Source: Salvia splendens
Lineage: Eukaryota > Streptophyta > Magnoliopsida > Lamiales > Lamiaceae
Length of the DNA stretch: 64,000 nt
Reading direction: 5' to 3'
NCBI RefSeq assembly: GCF_004379255.2
Contig: NC_056034.1
Span: 36,438,887-36,502,886, forward strand
The notes under the pieces are model-generated. The model searched no databases, was not told where the DNA came from, and saw nothing but the letters and a program-made list of their open reading frames with translations. Both the position numbers and the translations under genes were made by a program. This document shows, one piece after another, positions 12,355 to 23,607 of this stretch. Position 1 is the stretch's first letter. Each line of letters begins with the position of its first letter.

Positions 12355-13840
12355 TGATAAGGCTAATTTCATGCATAGGTCTAGGGGGTGAATTCATACA
12401 ATTATAAGGTCTAACCCATGTTTTAAGCCAGGTGTGTAGAAGAATTCACCAGGTCGAGGAACAAAGAAGGTGGATTCCGAGGACCATGCAATTATGGTGA
12501 ATAAGTGAGCAAATTCAGAGGAAACAACTAGACGGAGGGATCGTGAAGCTGAAGGGCAGAATGGAGATTTCTGCGAAGGTTTCTAGAAGATCCTACCGCA
12601 CCTATATAAGGAAGGAAGCATGCAATCTAGAGGGATCCTCTCGGTGGGGACCTCAGTAACAGATTTAGTTTGCAGCTCACTTCACTTCTACACACTTTTG
12701 GGTTTTGATGGGAAAATTGTAGGGTAGTTCTGGGTTACTGGTTGCTAGTTAGTCGTGGGAGTAACACCGTCCTCGTGGAGGGTGAAGAAACAATTTAAAT
12801 CGCTTTCATTTTAGTTTTCTGTCGTGAATTTCACCGAGCTTCGCCGTTCGGAGCTCGGCCTGTTTTCTGTCGAATTGCTTTAGTTTATGAAATTTCTATT
12901 TTTCGCCATTAACGAGTTCTGTTGATTTCGATTATGGGTGTTCATTATTTTGCGTTTATTGTAGTTGCTGAGTTGGATGTTTGAGTTTTGTGTTGGGTGA
13001 TGAATTTGGTGAAATTGCTGGAATCTGGTGTTGATCGAAGTAGATCTTGGTGAATCGGAAACTATGGAGTTGATTTTGGTTGTTGTTGGGTTCGGACTGC
13101 TTGGATCCGGAGTGGATTGAGTTTCCGACGTTGGATCTGAAGAGTGATTAAGATTTAAGCCTAGCTTTCGTGTTTTCATTTCATTCCGTCTAGTATACGT
13201 AGATCTGTTTTATTTCCGGTTGTTTGCAAGTTTCCGACGTCCGAATTTTTACATTTTGTTTGAATCTCGGTATATGCTCTGTTTCCTCCATCTTCGTGTT
13301 TGATTTAGTTGATGTGATGCATGTCGTTGTCAGTTAGATGCTTTGTTAGTTAGTTGCAGCTTTAATTCCGTATTTGATATTTCTGGAAGTTGGTCCCCAA
13401 TTTTTAGTTGTGTTCTGTTTATCTATAGTTGGTAATCGTTTGCTCTATCTTGGAAGTAAGTTTAAAATTCCGTAGTTCTAAGGATGTTAAAGCACTGCAT
13501 GTTGTTTACAGTTTACTAGGTCTAGTGTCTAATTTTGCACCTAGGTGTAGAAGTAGAATACCTCAACCAAAGTTTGCGTGGCAGCAGCCGTTTTCTAACC
13601 AAAATTCTCTAGATGCTTTCTTGCGCGTCCATCTTCGTGGGATCGACCCCTTGCTTCTCTATACTAGTTTATAGTATAACGGGTTGAGGGATCTTTGAAA
13701 CGCGAGAGTTTGTGTGTCCATAGCCAGAGTCTTCCGTGTCGCCTTGAGTTCCTAGACCTAGTGTTTTGTGGATTCAGTGGGCTTGGTAACTCGATCCAGG
13801 AATTTATTATACACACACTCACACGACAGACCACGTTTCA
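12355..13840 (+). repeat. 3' LTR of the Athila element
   Basis: 1486 bp, same ends as the 5' LTR, followed directly by the CTCAT target duplication. It differs from the 5' LTR by about 50 scattered substitutions plus one 1-bp insertion and one 1-bp deletion. Confidence 0.95.
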
Positions 13841-13845
13841 CTCAT

Positions 13846-14617
13846 CTATCATAGTATTAACATAGACTTAGTTTCTACTCCTATTATGGATGTCAACTTG
13901 AAATTCCTAAGTTGATCTGAATAGTCCGCTAAATTGATTGAGTTATATATGTTGAAAATTTATACTTCCTCCGTTTTACTTTAAGAGGAGCATTTTTCAT
14001 TATTGGGCACAAAATTTTATGCAGTGTTAATTTGTAAATTAAGTGAAGAGAAAATAAAGTAAAATAGAGAATGAAGTAGAATAAAATGATGTTTCTATTT
14101 TAAGAAAATATATCATTTAGAGTTAGACATCCAAAAAAAATGTATCACTTATAGCAGGAAAAAGAGAGTACTAGTAATACTTCATGTTTGAGTTTATGTG
14201 TTTTGTATGATTAATATTTTTAATTTTTATATATAGTATTTCTTAAAAATAAAAATAGATAAATTAATTCTAATATTTAGTTGGTAGCCCGTTAGGCTAG
14301 TTTAAGACGCAAATATTTAGAGTTGGGGATTATAAATTTCTAACCCGATAAAATTAATCCAATTCCAATAAAATTAATCCAAAATCTGATAGCCAGAACC
14401 GATTGATATATCTGTTTTTTTAATCAATCTTATGCATAGGAAAAATGATATGTATTGTAATACTTGTATTTTAAGAGCTTTATTTGCTATGTTAATTGAA
14501 TTATTGTTTTTTAGTAGGGAAGTGATATGCTATTATAGTAATATTTCTCAATAAGAAAAGATTTCAACTGCTTGTCCCCGAATTCAGATAACTAATGATT
14601 GTTAAGACTCTTTATAA
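13846..14617. other. Intergenic, possible decayed MITE
   Basis: AT-rich. A segment near 13968-14170 begins with CTCCGTTTTACTTTAAG and ends with a loosely inverted match. It may be a decayed Stowaway-like remnant, but no target duplication is clear. No gene seen. Confidence 0.4.
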
Positions 14618-14619
14618 TA

Positions 14620-14832
14620 CTCTCTCTGTCTCATTCAAGATGACCATGTTTCCTTTTTTGTTTGTCTCAATCAAGATGATCACTTTTCAATTTTAGAAAT
14701 AACCCCATCTCTCCACTCTCTTCATTAAAATATCCAATTAACTTTTTCCTTTCTACTTTATTCTACCTAACAATACTTCTTAAAATCACGTGCCATTTAA
14801 GAATGTGGTCATCTTGAGTGGAATGGAGGGAG
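14620..14832. mobile_element. Stowaway-like MITE
   Basis: 213 bp with imperfect terminal inverted repeats of about 35 bp. The left end reads CTCTCTCTGTCTCATTCAAG and the right end inverted reads CTCCCTCCATTCCACTCAAG. The flanking TA dinucleotides (14618-14619, 14833-14834) match the TA target of Tc1/mariner Stowaway elements. Non-coding. Confidence 0.8.
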
Positions 14833-14834
14833 TA

Positions 14835-15411
14835 GTATGTTTTCAAACCAACACGTCAGTTTATCAATTCGATCCAATTGGAAAGTCCATCATTTAGACT
14901 AGAAGAAATGGGCCGCGTATATAGGCCCACTTTAGAATATTTGATATTGTTGGAAATAGATGGATAAGCTGATCTAATGGATTTCTCTACCTTAAAAGTA
15001 GATCTGTTTGGCAACTTATATGTAAATCTCAAATACACTGATTTTTTTATAGGGTTCATTTTATTTATTATAGCTCCCAATTTCATAAAATACTATACTA
15101 TAGATCCCAATTTAATAATATAGAAAAACATGGATTAGTAATTGATAAATACTCCAGCTATAGACCAATCTAAGTAAACAATATTGTTACACATGCACTC
15201 ATAGAAAAACACAGAAATCATATATATTTATCTTTATTAAAACATAACAACTAAACTTGAAAACGCTAGACAAGATCAGATAAAAGATCCGTCTGCTCGA
15301 CAAAGTGCATGTCATACACTTTCTACGACAACTTTTTTCTTCTTAATCTGTCATTTAATTACTCTAATTAATGGAGTAACTACTATATATAGTATTATTA
15401 ATTGTTCTTAG
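14835..15411. other. Intergenic and presumed 3' UTR of the beta-expansin
   Basis: AT-rich. The expansin transcript should end within the part nearest 15411. No other feature recognised. Confidence 0.4.
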
Positions 15412-16834
15412 TTAAAAATTGACAACTGATCTGTAAGTTTTCCCGGGCGAGTAATTGGCAGGAATAACATTGTTGGCGACAATCTTCTTCTGCGAATTTC
15501 CAGTGAGCCGAACGGAGAAGGGCGCCGGGTAATTGTTTGGCAAATCGGCCTTCCAAACAGCCCCCCACGACGGCTGCATTTTGATCCATGTGCCGCCCGA
15601 CCCCGCCCGTTTCAGCTCAACTCCGGCGATCCCATTTCCGTCTTCGTGCTCTATTGCGGCCGCAAAGTAGTTCGGGTTGGAACCCGGGTCGACCCGGAAT
15701 GACACGGTTGCTCCGGGGAAGTTGCAGTTCACTCTGGACAAACAATTAATGGTATCAAATAATCTACATAAGATTTTTATATTATATTAATATAATAACG
15801 TAATTAAATCAAAATTGGACTCCATGATTAAATATATTAGTTTCCTGACTTTAAACACTTGACACACGTGCTAATATGAAATTCTAATCACAAGATCCTT
15901 CGCTACAATAAAATATTCTATTTCTTATAATATTAGTCAAATTTATTCTAATGTAGCTGTTATGTACTGGACAATCGAAATGCAACTATCAAATTTTTTT
16001 CCCTCCGTTTCAAATTCTTATGGTCATTATTGTTATTTTAAATATATGAAGGAGTAATAAGTAGTTTAACCGAAAATACTTATAATAGTACATTTTTTTT
16101 ATCGAAAATCAAAAGAAAATGAGTAGGAGGTCCAAATTAGGGTTGTATACCTAAAGTGAGAAAACATTAAATTTGTACTAGAAATGAAGAGTTACTCCTA
16201 TTTACCTTTTATACTGAATTTGTTCGATTCCAACATTTCTAAGTTGACCTTCTCCACCAGGTCTAGCCATAGTTCCAAACGAGGTCCCACTTAAATCAAA
16301 CAGGATTGACTGTGAGTCACAGCCAGGGCACTCATCGGTTATAACCACGGTCACCGGCTTACCGGAGCAAACCTCAGCGTAAGTACATTTCACCTAAATC
16401 ACAGCATAAAATTTATTAATTAAGAGGGAGGGAAAGAGAGTTAAAAACGTTGTGCTACACAAATTATAAATTAACCTGATAACATGTTCCACAACCGCTG
16501 CCTGATTTGTATAGAGAAGAAGCAGCCGCTGTTATTAGTGAAGAATATGGTGCTTCTTCAACAGCATTTTGATATCCACATGCACCCCCTAATTAATCAA
16601 AACATACACAGATTAATATATGTCACTTTCTCTACCATTAATTCATTATACGATAATGATGTTTAATTTGATAGTCTCACCGTCACTTCCTGCACCGGAA
16701 GGATTTCCATACCAACTAGCTCGGGCGGAAGACCATCCCCCGGATCCAGCTAGAAGTCTCGGGTTGAAGCCATAGCAAAAGTTAGCCAAGAGGGTGAAGA
16801 AAGCTAAATGAGTGAAAAGAGAAGCCATGAGCAT
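15412..16834 (-). CDS. EXPB: Beta-expansin, four exons
   Basis: Exons at 16834-16681, 16588-16476, 16393-16206 and 15733-15412 join in frame with GT-AG borders to 258 residues, the usual length. A second in-frame ATG at 16828 could be the start. A signal peptide (about residues 1-25) precedes the Cys-rich, glycosyl hydrolase 45-like domain ([32 protein letters not shown]) and the C-terminal pollen-allergen-type domain with its aromatic residues (WGAVWKAD). Expansins loosen the cell wall in the apoplast without hydrolysing it. The conserved HFD motif reads LFD here (ILFDLSG), so its His is missing while the upstream conserved Asp remains. A TATA box lies 63 bp upstream. No frameshift or stop is present. 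Confidence 0.93.
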
Positions 16835-16896
16835 GCAAGAGAATTGGAATGAGAGAGATAGTATGTTTTTTGTGATTTTTGTGATTGTGAAATGCC

Positions 16897-16905
16897 ATAT
16901 TTATA
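16897..16905 (-). promoter_or_regulatory. TATA box of the beta-expansin gene
   Basis: TATAAATAT on the minus strand, 63 bp before the first ATG at 16834. A good core match at a plausible distance for a short 5' UTR. Confidence 0.6.
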
Positions 16906-17248
16906 GTCGTGATCATGAACCGCTTGGCGTCTACGAGCGGCAAACACCAAATAATAGACCTTAAATTAAAGTGAGCTGTGGATTTTAGTGATTCGACTTG
17001 CTCCAATATAATTTACACTTTTCCTCTCAAATCATGCATATATATCATTTTAGGAAATAAAAATTTAATTAATCTTCTTTTTTTGGGGGGATTTGACCCT
17101 ATCTCTGCTAGCAAAAATGGGATCATTAATTGATTACATGGTAAGTGGTTGTTAAATTCAATAAACTTAATTAGCTATTTATATAGGTCAGTTGATTTTC
17201 TTAAATATAATGTACATAAAATACTGGACAGTATGGCCATATATGCCC
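16906..17248. other. Upstream region of the beta-expansin gene
   Basis: AT-rich with poly-T runs. No further motif is strong enough to call. Confidence 0.4.
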
Positions 17249-17922
17249 ATAGGGGGAGTGATTAATTGCTAACTCATCATTTAATTGCTAACTACAACTA
17301 ATTTAAGACCATATGATTTTAGAAATCTTGTGGTCTAAAATTTGTCACATGTAATTTTCGTTTTTATTAATTAAATCGAAAAAGATAAAAAAACTACCAA
17401 ATTAAGGTTTTGGATGAAAATGTCAATATAGTGTTTCGAAAATATCAATACAATGCTTTGAGAATGTCAACACAATGCTTTGAGAATGTTAACACATTGC
17501 TTATATTGACATTCTACATGTATTATATTGACATATTTTATATACAATGATGACATTTGTTGTTGTACGAAAAAATTGAAAATTTTTAATTTTTTTTTTA
17601 AATTTTGACATTGGAACATATGCAATTGAGATCTCGTTAGAATCCTTACGAAATTCTCTTTAATTTTATAATGTTGTGCGGAAACATAATTTAAATCGAC
17701 AAAGTTATATGCGTTTTAAAGTTATGAAATATTTTTCAAAAGTTAGTTATAACAAATTTGTCGTAAATTTACCTTAATACCCTTATTGACATTTTTTGTT
17801 GATTGTATTGACATTTCGGGGCTGATGATCTATGCCCTTGATTTGAATATCTAATGACTATGATTTAATTATAATTAGTAATTAAGTATTGAGTTAGCAA
17901 TATAACACTCATCATGCCCCTA
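17249..17922. mobile_element. Non-coding element with short inverted ends
   Basis: The left end ATAGGGGGAGTG...TTGCTAACTC matches inverted ATAGGGGCATGATGAG...TTGCTAACTC at the right end, about 30 bp with gaps. Inside, 17415-17510 holds several imperfect copies of an AATGTCAACACAATGC-like unit. No clear target duplication, so the superfamily is open. Confidence 0.45.
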
Positions 17923-20735
17923 TCTAGTTGCTTATATCGAAATAAATTAAAATATTAGTACCATTCTTCTTTTTTTGAAGGACAAAATAAGTTTCTTTTA
18001 TATTCACAATTGCACAAATCAAGCAATAATTTCACATCAAATCTATTAGGGTCTACGTTTTCTTGCATAGTTGTTGCTAATAATAGATATGTAAATTTTT
18101 CTTAGTAATATCCAGAAAAGTCACTAACGAAATTAGAGGTTGACAAAGTAGATTAATTTGAAAGTCAACTAATGTGAGATACAGATAGAGAGGTACTGTA
18201 TATAATCAGAGAAGAGCCCATTACAAGTAACGTTTTTAATATTTTTTCCTTCATTATTGATTACAATGCATTAATTCCCTTACTAGAGCACTAGATTGAA
18301 ATTAATTAGCCAGCCCATCGTTTTGATCGTAAAAATATTATTTTGATTACCCGATTGATATAAAAATAATACTATAAAATCTAATAATGTAAAACATAAG
18401 ATTAATCGGATAATCGAAATAATAGTACTATATATAATGTGCATTCATAATAAAACTTACTACACCTCAATCAAATTTGCTATAATAATCTTCTAAACAA
18501 TTTAAAGAAATCATAATAAGAGAAATATTACGCGATCCATCCACCAATACATGCGCAAGTTTGACTGGACTTGAGTTTTACATCCACCAATACAAGCACA
18601 GGTTTGACTGGACATGAGTTTTAAAAAATATAGTGAAAAATGAATGGAAAGAGTTAATAAAAGATTGATCCTATTTTTATAGTAATTAGTTAGCTTCAAA
18701 ATAATGGAAGACTAAAGTGTTGTACACCTAAGTAATAGTAATATTAATTTTTTTAAATCTTGGCTTAATTAAATTTCTGGTTTCGTTCTTGATAAGGAGT
18801 ATAACAATTTTAGACCGTCTAATGGTATTACTATATATAATAAATATAAAATATTTAATTACATTATATAGGTTAGTGCAGTAAAAATTACTTTATTTAG
18901 TATAAATTGATTTCACTCTTACTAATTTCAGTAATGAACTTCCAATTATTGCGATTTCTTCTAAACTAAAACAACAAAGTAATTTAATATCGATTACTCC
19001 TATTAGATATTATCCCTCTTGAATAGCTCAAAATTTGATAATTTGAAGGCATAATTTTGGGTGCGTATGTTTCAACATGATTCGGACGTTTCAACTAATT
19101 ACTTGGCACTAAAAATAAAGTAATGAATGAAGAAATAACAACGATAGATTTGTTTTCCGTTAACCTAGTCGTTAATACCGGTTATTGACCGTTGGCCGTT
19201 GATGGTCGGATAACTATAAAATCTAGCACACTGCCCACGTGGCGATCGCTCTTGGAGTCGGACAGATTCTCATAATTTGAGGCGACGATTTTGGGAGTGC
19301 ATTTTCAACTCATTCCGTAATTTTAGAGGAAATTATTTTATTCTATTTTTGTTTTAGACGGCCATTTCAAATTCCAAGTGACAATTATGTTTTAATGAAA
19401 ATATATAATTAGCGTATTAACTTTTAAACATAATGTAATTGATCATTATATCAAGTAGGAGTATATAAATAACGTCACAATTATTATTGAATTAAATTTG
19501 AACTTTTTATTTGATAGGAGTTTATATAATTATAGCAAAAAGCCTACGAATGATAAAAATATTTAGACGAGTTAATTGATAAAATTGCATTACTATTTCT
19601 TTATCGTGAAAAATGTGTTACGAGAGTAGGTTGGAAAATGAACCGGTAGGTGCATAGAAAGATGCACTTATAATAAATTTTGTAGCACGTAAATTAGATA
19701 AAATCTTGCCATAACAAAAGAGACAAAAATAGAATGATTACATTTGCTAATTTTCAAAAAGTGAAATATATTGTATATAAAAGGTATTGTGTGAAAGCAA
19801 AACCTGACCTAAATTATAATCTCGTCGTATATAGTTATAAAAGGTATGGACTTTGGATAGACAAACGGTGATTTAGGTCAAATTTAGCCTCTAATTCACA
19901 TGGGTGTCACCATCTAATTCAGATTTGCCAAGATACGATTTTCGTGGACATTAATTCTTAATTAATCTGCATTAAATGCATATTTGATGAGCTAATGACC
20001 CTTTTTATTATGTATTTGCTTTTTTTTTTGTTGATACATGAATTATGTGATAATGTCATAATAGGGTTTATTTTGTAATTTTGCATTATTTTCTATTTTT
20101 GATTTTTTTTAGATTTATGGTATTTGTTTAAAATATGATTTTATTTTTAAATTCAAAAAACAAATCTGAAATATTTCGTTGATGTAACAAATCATATTTT
20201 TTTTACAAACATAAAATCAATCTTCATAAGCGATTTCCATTTGTTCTTTCTTGGATTAGGGCAATATGAATTTAAAACAGAAATATATGAAATGTTTAAT
20301 TTGAATCAGGTAAATTCTCTCGCATGTACATGGTACGGTATTGAGGTCTCCGATGGTTGGAATGGTGACCGGAATCGCAACCACATGGAAGGAATTACTT
20401 GAAGAAGACAAGGGAATAGAACGAGCAGGAGTTTGCATTGATTCATCATAATGATCCAATACATTTCGAGATCACACTCATACAGCTGCGTAAATGTGCG
20501 AAATAACAAATTAAAAACAACATTCTAACTAAGTACTCAATCCTCTTAATCCGCTACTTCGCGCTCATGGTGATTTTATCTGTGATTAATCCACGTATGC
20601 ATGCATCCATGCACACCTTATTTAACTATCCATCGCGTGCGCTTATTCATCAACCTCTTTCACGTACCAGTACACCCTTCCTTTTTTTCTTTTTCAAATG
20701 TTTCTATTATTAATTCAAAAACATATATTTATATG
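17923..20735. other. AT-rich intergenic region
   Basis: No gene recognised. The only clear structure is the 43-bp duplication listed separately. A short open frame on the minus strand at 20256-20459 has less skewed composition than its surroundings but no domain I recognise. Confidence 0.4.
18538..18622. repeat. 43-bp tandem duplication
   Basis: Copies at 18538-18580 and 18581-18622 both begin CATCCACCAATACA and contain TTTGACTGGAC. They differ at a handful of positions. Non-coding. Confidence 0.8.
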
Positions 20736-20737
20736 TA

Positions 20738-20886
20738 CCACTTCATCCGTCCACATAAAAACAGACGCTTTTTTATCTTTGAAATGATAAAATTTAAATA
20801 TATTAATGAAAAATGAAAATTACCTCATAAAAGAGAAAAAAATTATTAACAGAATTGGTCTATTTTTATGAGATGAACCAAAAGAG
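20738..20886. mobile_element. Short Stowaway-like MITE
   Basis: About 149 bp flanked by TA. The inverted ends are imperfect: CATAAAAACAGACG on the left against CATAAAAATAGACC inverted on the right. Non-coding. Confidence 0.55.
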
Positions 20887-21194
20887 TACCTCCGCCCCTG
20901 AACTGAAATCATCACTATTGCAAGACGCGGCCCAGAATTTGGGGAAGAAGAAGATTAGTTCGAATTGGTTGTGGGCTTAACTTATTAAGTAGGCCTTTAG
21001 TTATATTTTGATTGGGCCATTTTATTTGACTTTATAAATGAGCAGTTTTGAAGCCCTAATTTCGACCCCAGCCATTCAATAGTTGTAAAACTTGTGAATT
21101 CTGATCAGCCTCAGCCCATATCTTGGACTTATGATTGTCCCTCCCGGCTGTCCGGAGAGCCTAAAAGTCCCATAAAGTCGAGTCGTAAAACCAT

Positions 21195-21275
21195 ATGTGC
21201 CCCTTCCGTGTGTACAAATTTTGTAGTCCAATGGTTTACTTTTTAGTCTTTTAACTAAGAGGTCTATGGTTCTAA
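21195..21275 (+). mobile_element. Possible tRNA-derived SINE remnant
   Basis: Contains an A-box-like TAGTCCAATGG and, after an AACTAAGAGGTC stretch, a B-box-like GGTTCTAACCTC at tRNA-like spacing. No complete cloverleaf can be drawn and no poly-A tail or target duplication is clear. Confidence 0.3.
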
Positions 21276-21888
21276 CCTCAATGAGAACATATTTGTCCTT
21301 TTCTTCATCCATTCTTCATTTCATCAATTCATATTTCTTATTACTATCAGCATAAACACAAATATTTACAACTTTACCAATATACTTTTGTATTTTTAAT
21401 TAAAATCAATTTTGTTGATATTATAATGAGGAGCGATAATTGAGTATGTATTTAGATATTTTTTAACTCAATAATTATAACATATATATAAAGTTTAGAT
21501 GTATAAAACTCCATATGTTAATGTATGTGCAAGCTAATGCATCTTATTAAAAAAATTAAGCATAATTTTATTTTGTTGGGTATATTTTATTTCGAGATGA
21601 AATTAAAACATGGAGCATAGTATTATTTTTTTTAACATGAATTTTTTAGTATTCTATTAAAACATGTACAAGTGATTAATTCAACTTTAAGGAGGAAAAG
21701 TAATATTTATTTTATTATTAAAAATTAAATTAAATGTTTATTATATGCATCTTATATAAAAGTTTAGTAAATGGTAAAATATTATTTTGTAAGAATGTAT
21801 TACTATCAAACATGAATAATTAGTTAATTTGATAAAAAAAATGATATTTATATATAGATATATTTAAAGTTCTTTGTGTGTTAAGTAA

Positions 21889-21962
21889 GACCTTGGGGTG
21901 TAGTAGTTAATATATTTATCACTTCACTTAAAAGGTTTTAGGATCGAAACCTCTCGGACACA
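21889..21962 (+). mobile_element. Possible tRNA-derived SINE remnant
   Basis: Reads TGTAGTAGTTAATAT, then a spacer, then AGGATCGAAACCTCT, which resembles pol III A and B boxes. It may belong to the same family as the candidate near 21195. Degenerate; a weak call. Confidence 0.3.
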
Positions 21963-23607
21963 GTTTTTTCAATAAATTTGTAAATATTAGAAAAACCAGT
22001 CCACCAGGTAGCCGGTTTCTGGCCGAAACGGCCGATTTACCCAGTCCAAAACGGTTCATAGCTTCATTGGTTTAAAGACATGAGTCGGACATGATCAAGC
22101 ATCTATTAGCGGCAGAACCAGTCGGTCCGATCCTATTTATAAAACACTATTTGAAACTGATTATGGATACGAATAGTTTTAATACAATTTTCTTAAATTT
22201 CGTGCTAAAAAAATTAGCATCGCTACAGAATAAGGAACAATATTTGTATATTATACCCAAAAAGAAAGGAAAGGCCGAAATGGTGATATCAATTTTGATG
22301 GTGCAAGTTGAAAGAGTGCAGCCAACTAAATGGTTGGGAAATAAAGGAAACGCTTGGTTTGTTAGATACCACACATTTCTCTTGAAAACATAAGTTCTAT
22401 CTTTTTCATTTTCATTGTTTTTCACCGAAAGTATTCTTTTTCTTCTGTTGGATTTCTCCTTTAGAATCTTTATTCTTGTAATATTTATTTTATATTATAT
22501 CAAATCAATTCATTTTCACTAAGAATAAATAGGCCTTGGTACTTGATGAATCAATTAGTAATCTTGTATAGTAGTATTTCTTAGTTTTGAAGCTACTTTT
22601 ATTCTTTTTATTTCAATAAAGCTTATATTTTCATCATTCTGAAAACTCAAGCCCAATATTCAATGGATTTTTCTTGGAATCAAGCTAAATTTGTAAAAGT
22701 CGAATTTAATTAAAAGGAAGAGAACAAAAGAAAAATTGAAAGACGAGAAAGGGCATGTGCATGAAAATGGTAGAGTAACTGGTCCAATCCCTCTGCCGCT
22801 ATTTCTGTTGGTATTTGTTAAATAAATACTCCAATTCTTTCTCTACCCCACATCCAAACATATTAATTTCCCAATTTTGACAATAAAAATAGATCCAACA
22901 ACTTAAAAACTGAAACACCATCACAATAAAGTATAATAATAAGATATTCCGGAAACCAAAAATAAACAACAATGAAAAAATTTTGTGTGAGCTCCTCCTC
23001 ATTGTGAGTTTTAACTAAAAATTAGTAGTATTTTTCTAGCTTGTTCATAAAAATTACTTTTTGTTTAAAAGTTATTCTTCTTATAACCGACTTTCAAAGT
23101 GAATGTATCGATATATAGTTTTATATTGATTTTTTATCAATTGAAATTTATGGTCATATTTTAATCTTGAGATCTTATAAAAACGACATCAATTTAATTA
23201 TTTTTGTCCTAATTTCAACTGAACCTTAATTTTAGAGCATGTGGATTGGTATGCAAATGAAATGAGAATGAAATAGTTTAACAAGAAAGATGTCAGGTCA
23301 TCTATATATAAACCACAAAATATAACTTGTAGAATCATGTCACATTCACTGAATTTCAGGACTCGAAAAAGAATAAACGAACTAATCGGAACTTTTACAA
23401 TTGAAAAAATATATTACAATATAGTATTAGTAAGTAATAACACGAAACCTCTTGCTTACATGTGTACTCTGCTCAAAGCTCCAATTAATTGGAAAAATTA
23501 AATTCATGCAGAATCAGAGTATAAACCCCTCATGTGGTTTATAGATATAATTTTTCATTTCGAAACTATATATAGTTCTCTAGCATAAAACACCCAAGTT
23601 CACCAAT
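21963..23607. other. Intergenic, downstream side of the bHLH gene
   Basis: AT-rich. A 100-codon open frame at 22091-22393 has no domain and is probably chance. The 3' UTR of the bHLH gene should lie just below 23608. Confidence 0.4.

Larger units (their letters stand above)
480..13840 (+). mobile_element. Athila-type Ty3/gypsy LTR retrotransposon, structurally complete, coding-dead
   Basis: Both LTRs start TGATAAGG and end CACGTTTCA. They are flanked by the 5-bp target duplication CTCAT (475-479 and 13841-13845). Order inside is primer-binding site, gag, protease, reverse transcriptase, RNase H, integrase, a long extra ORF region in the env position, then a 1.3 kb non-coding tail. No chromodomain is seen. 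The late ORF, the aspartate-tRNA-type primer site and the DLGASIN protease motif fit Athila. A by-eye LTR comparison gives about 50 differences in 1486 bp (about 3.5 percent), so insertion is not recent. At least nine in-frame stops and several frameshifts mean it cannot encode its own proteins. LTR boundaries are secure; the lineage name rests on motif recognition. Confidence 0.93.

Noticed and set aside
13429..13674. 81-codon open frame in the 3' LTR
   Set aside because: It lies wholly inside the LTR. The matching stretch of the 5' LTR carries substitutions with no sign of coding constraint, and no domain is seen.
20256..20509. Small minus-strand gene with a Ser/Thr/Pro-rich product
   Set aside because: Two overlapping short frames, no domain, no splice partners or promoter. 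Not enough support.
22091..22393. 100-codon open frame in AT-rich sequence
   Set aside because: Lys/Ile/Leu composition expected by chance in AT-rich DNA; no domain and no codon bias.
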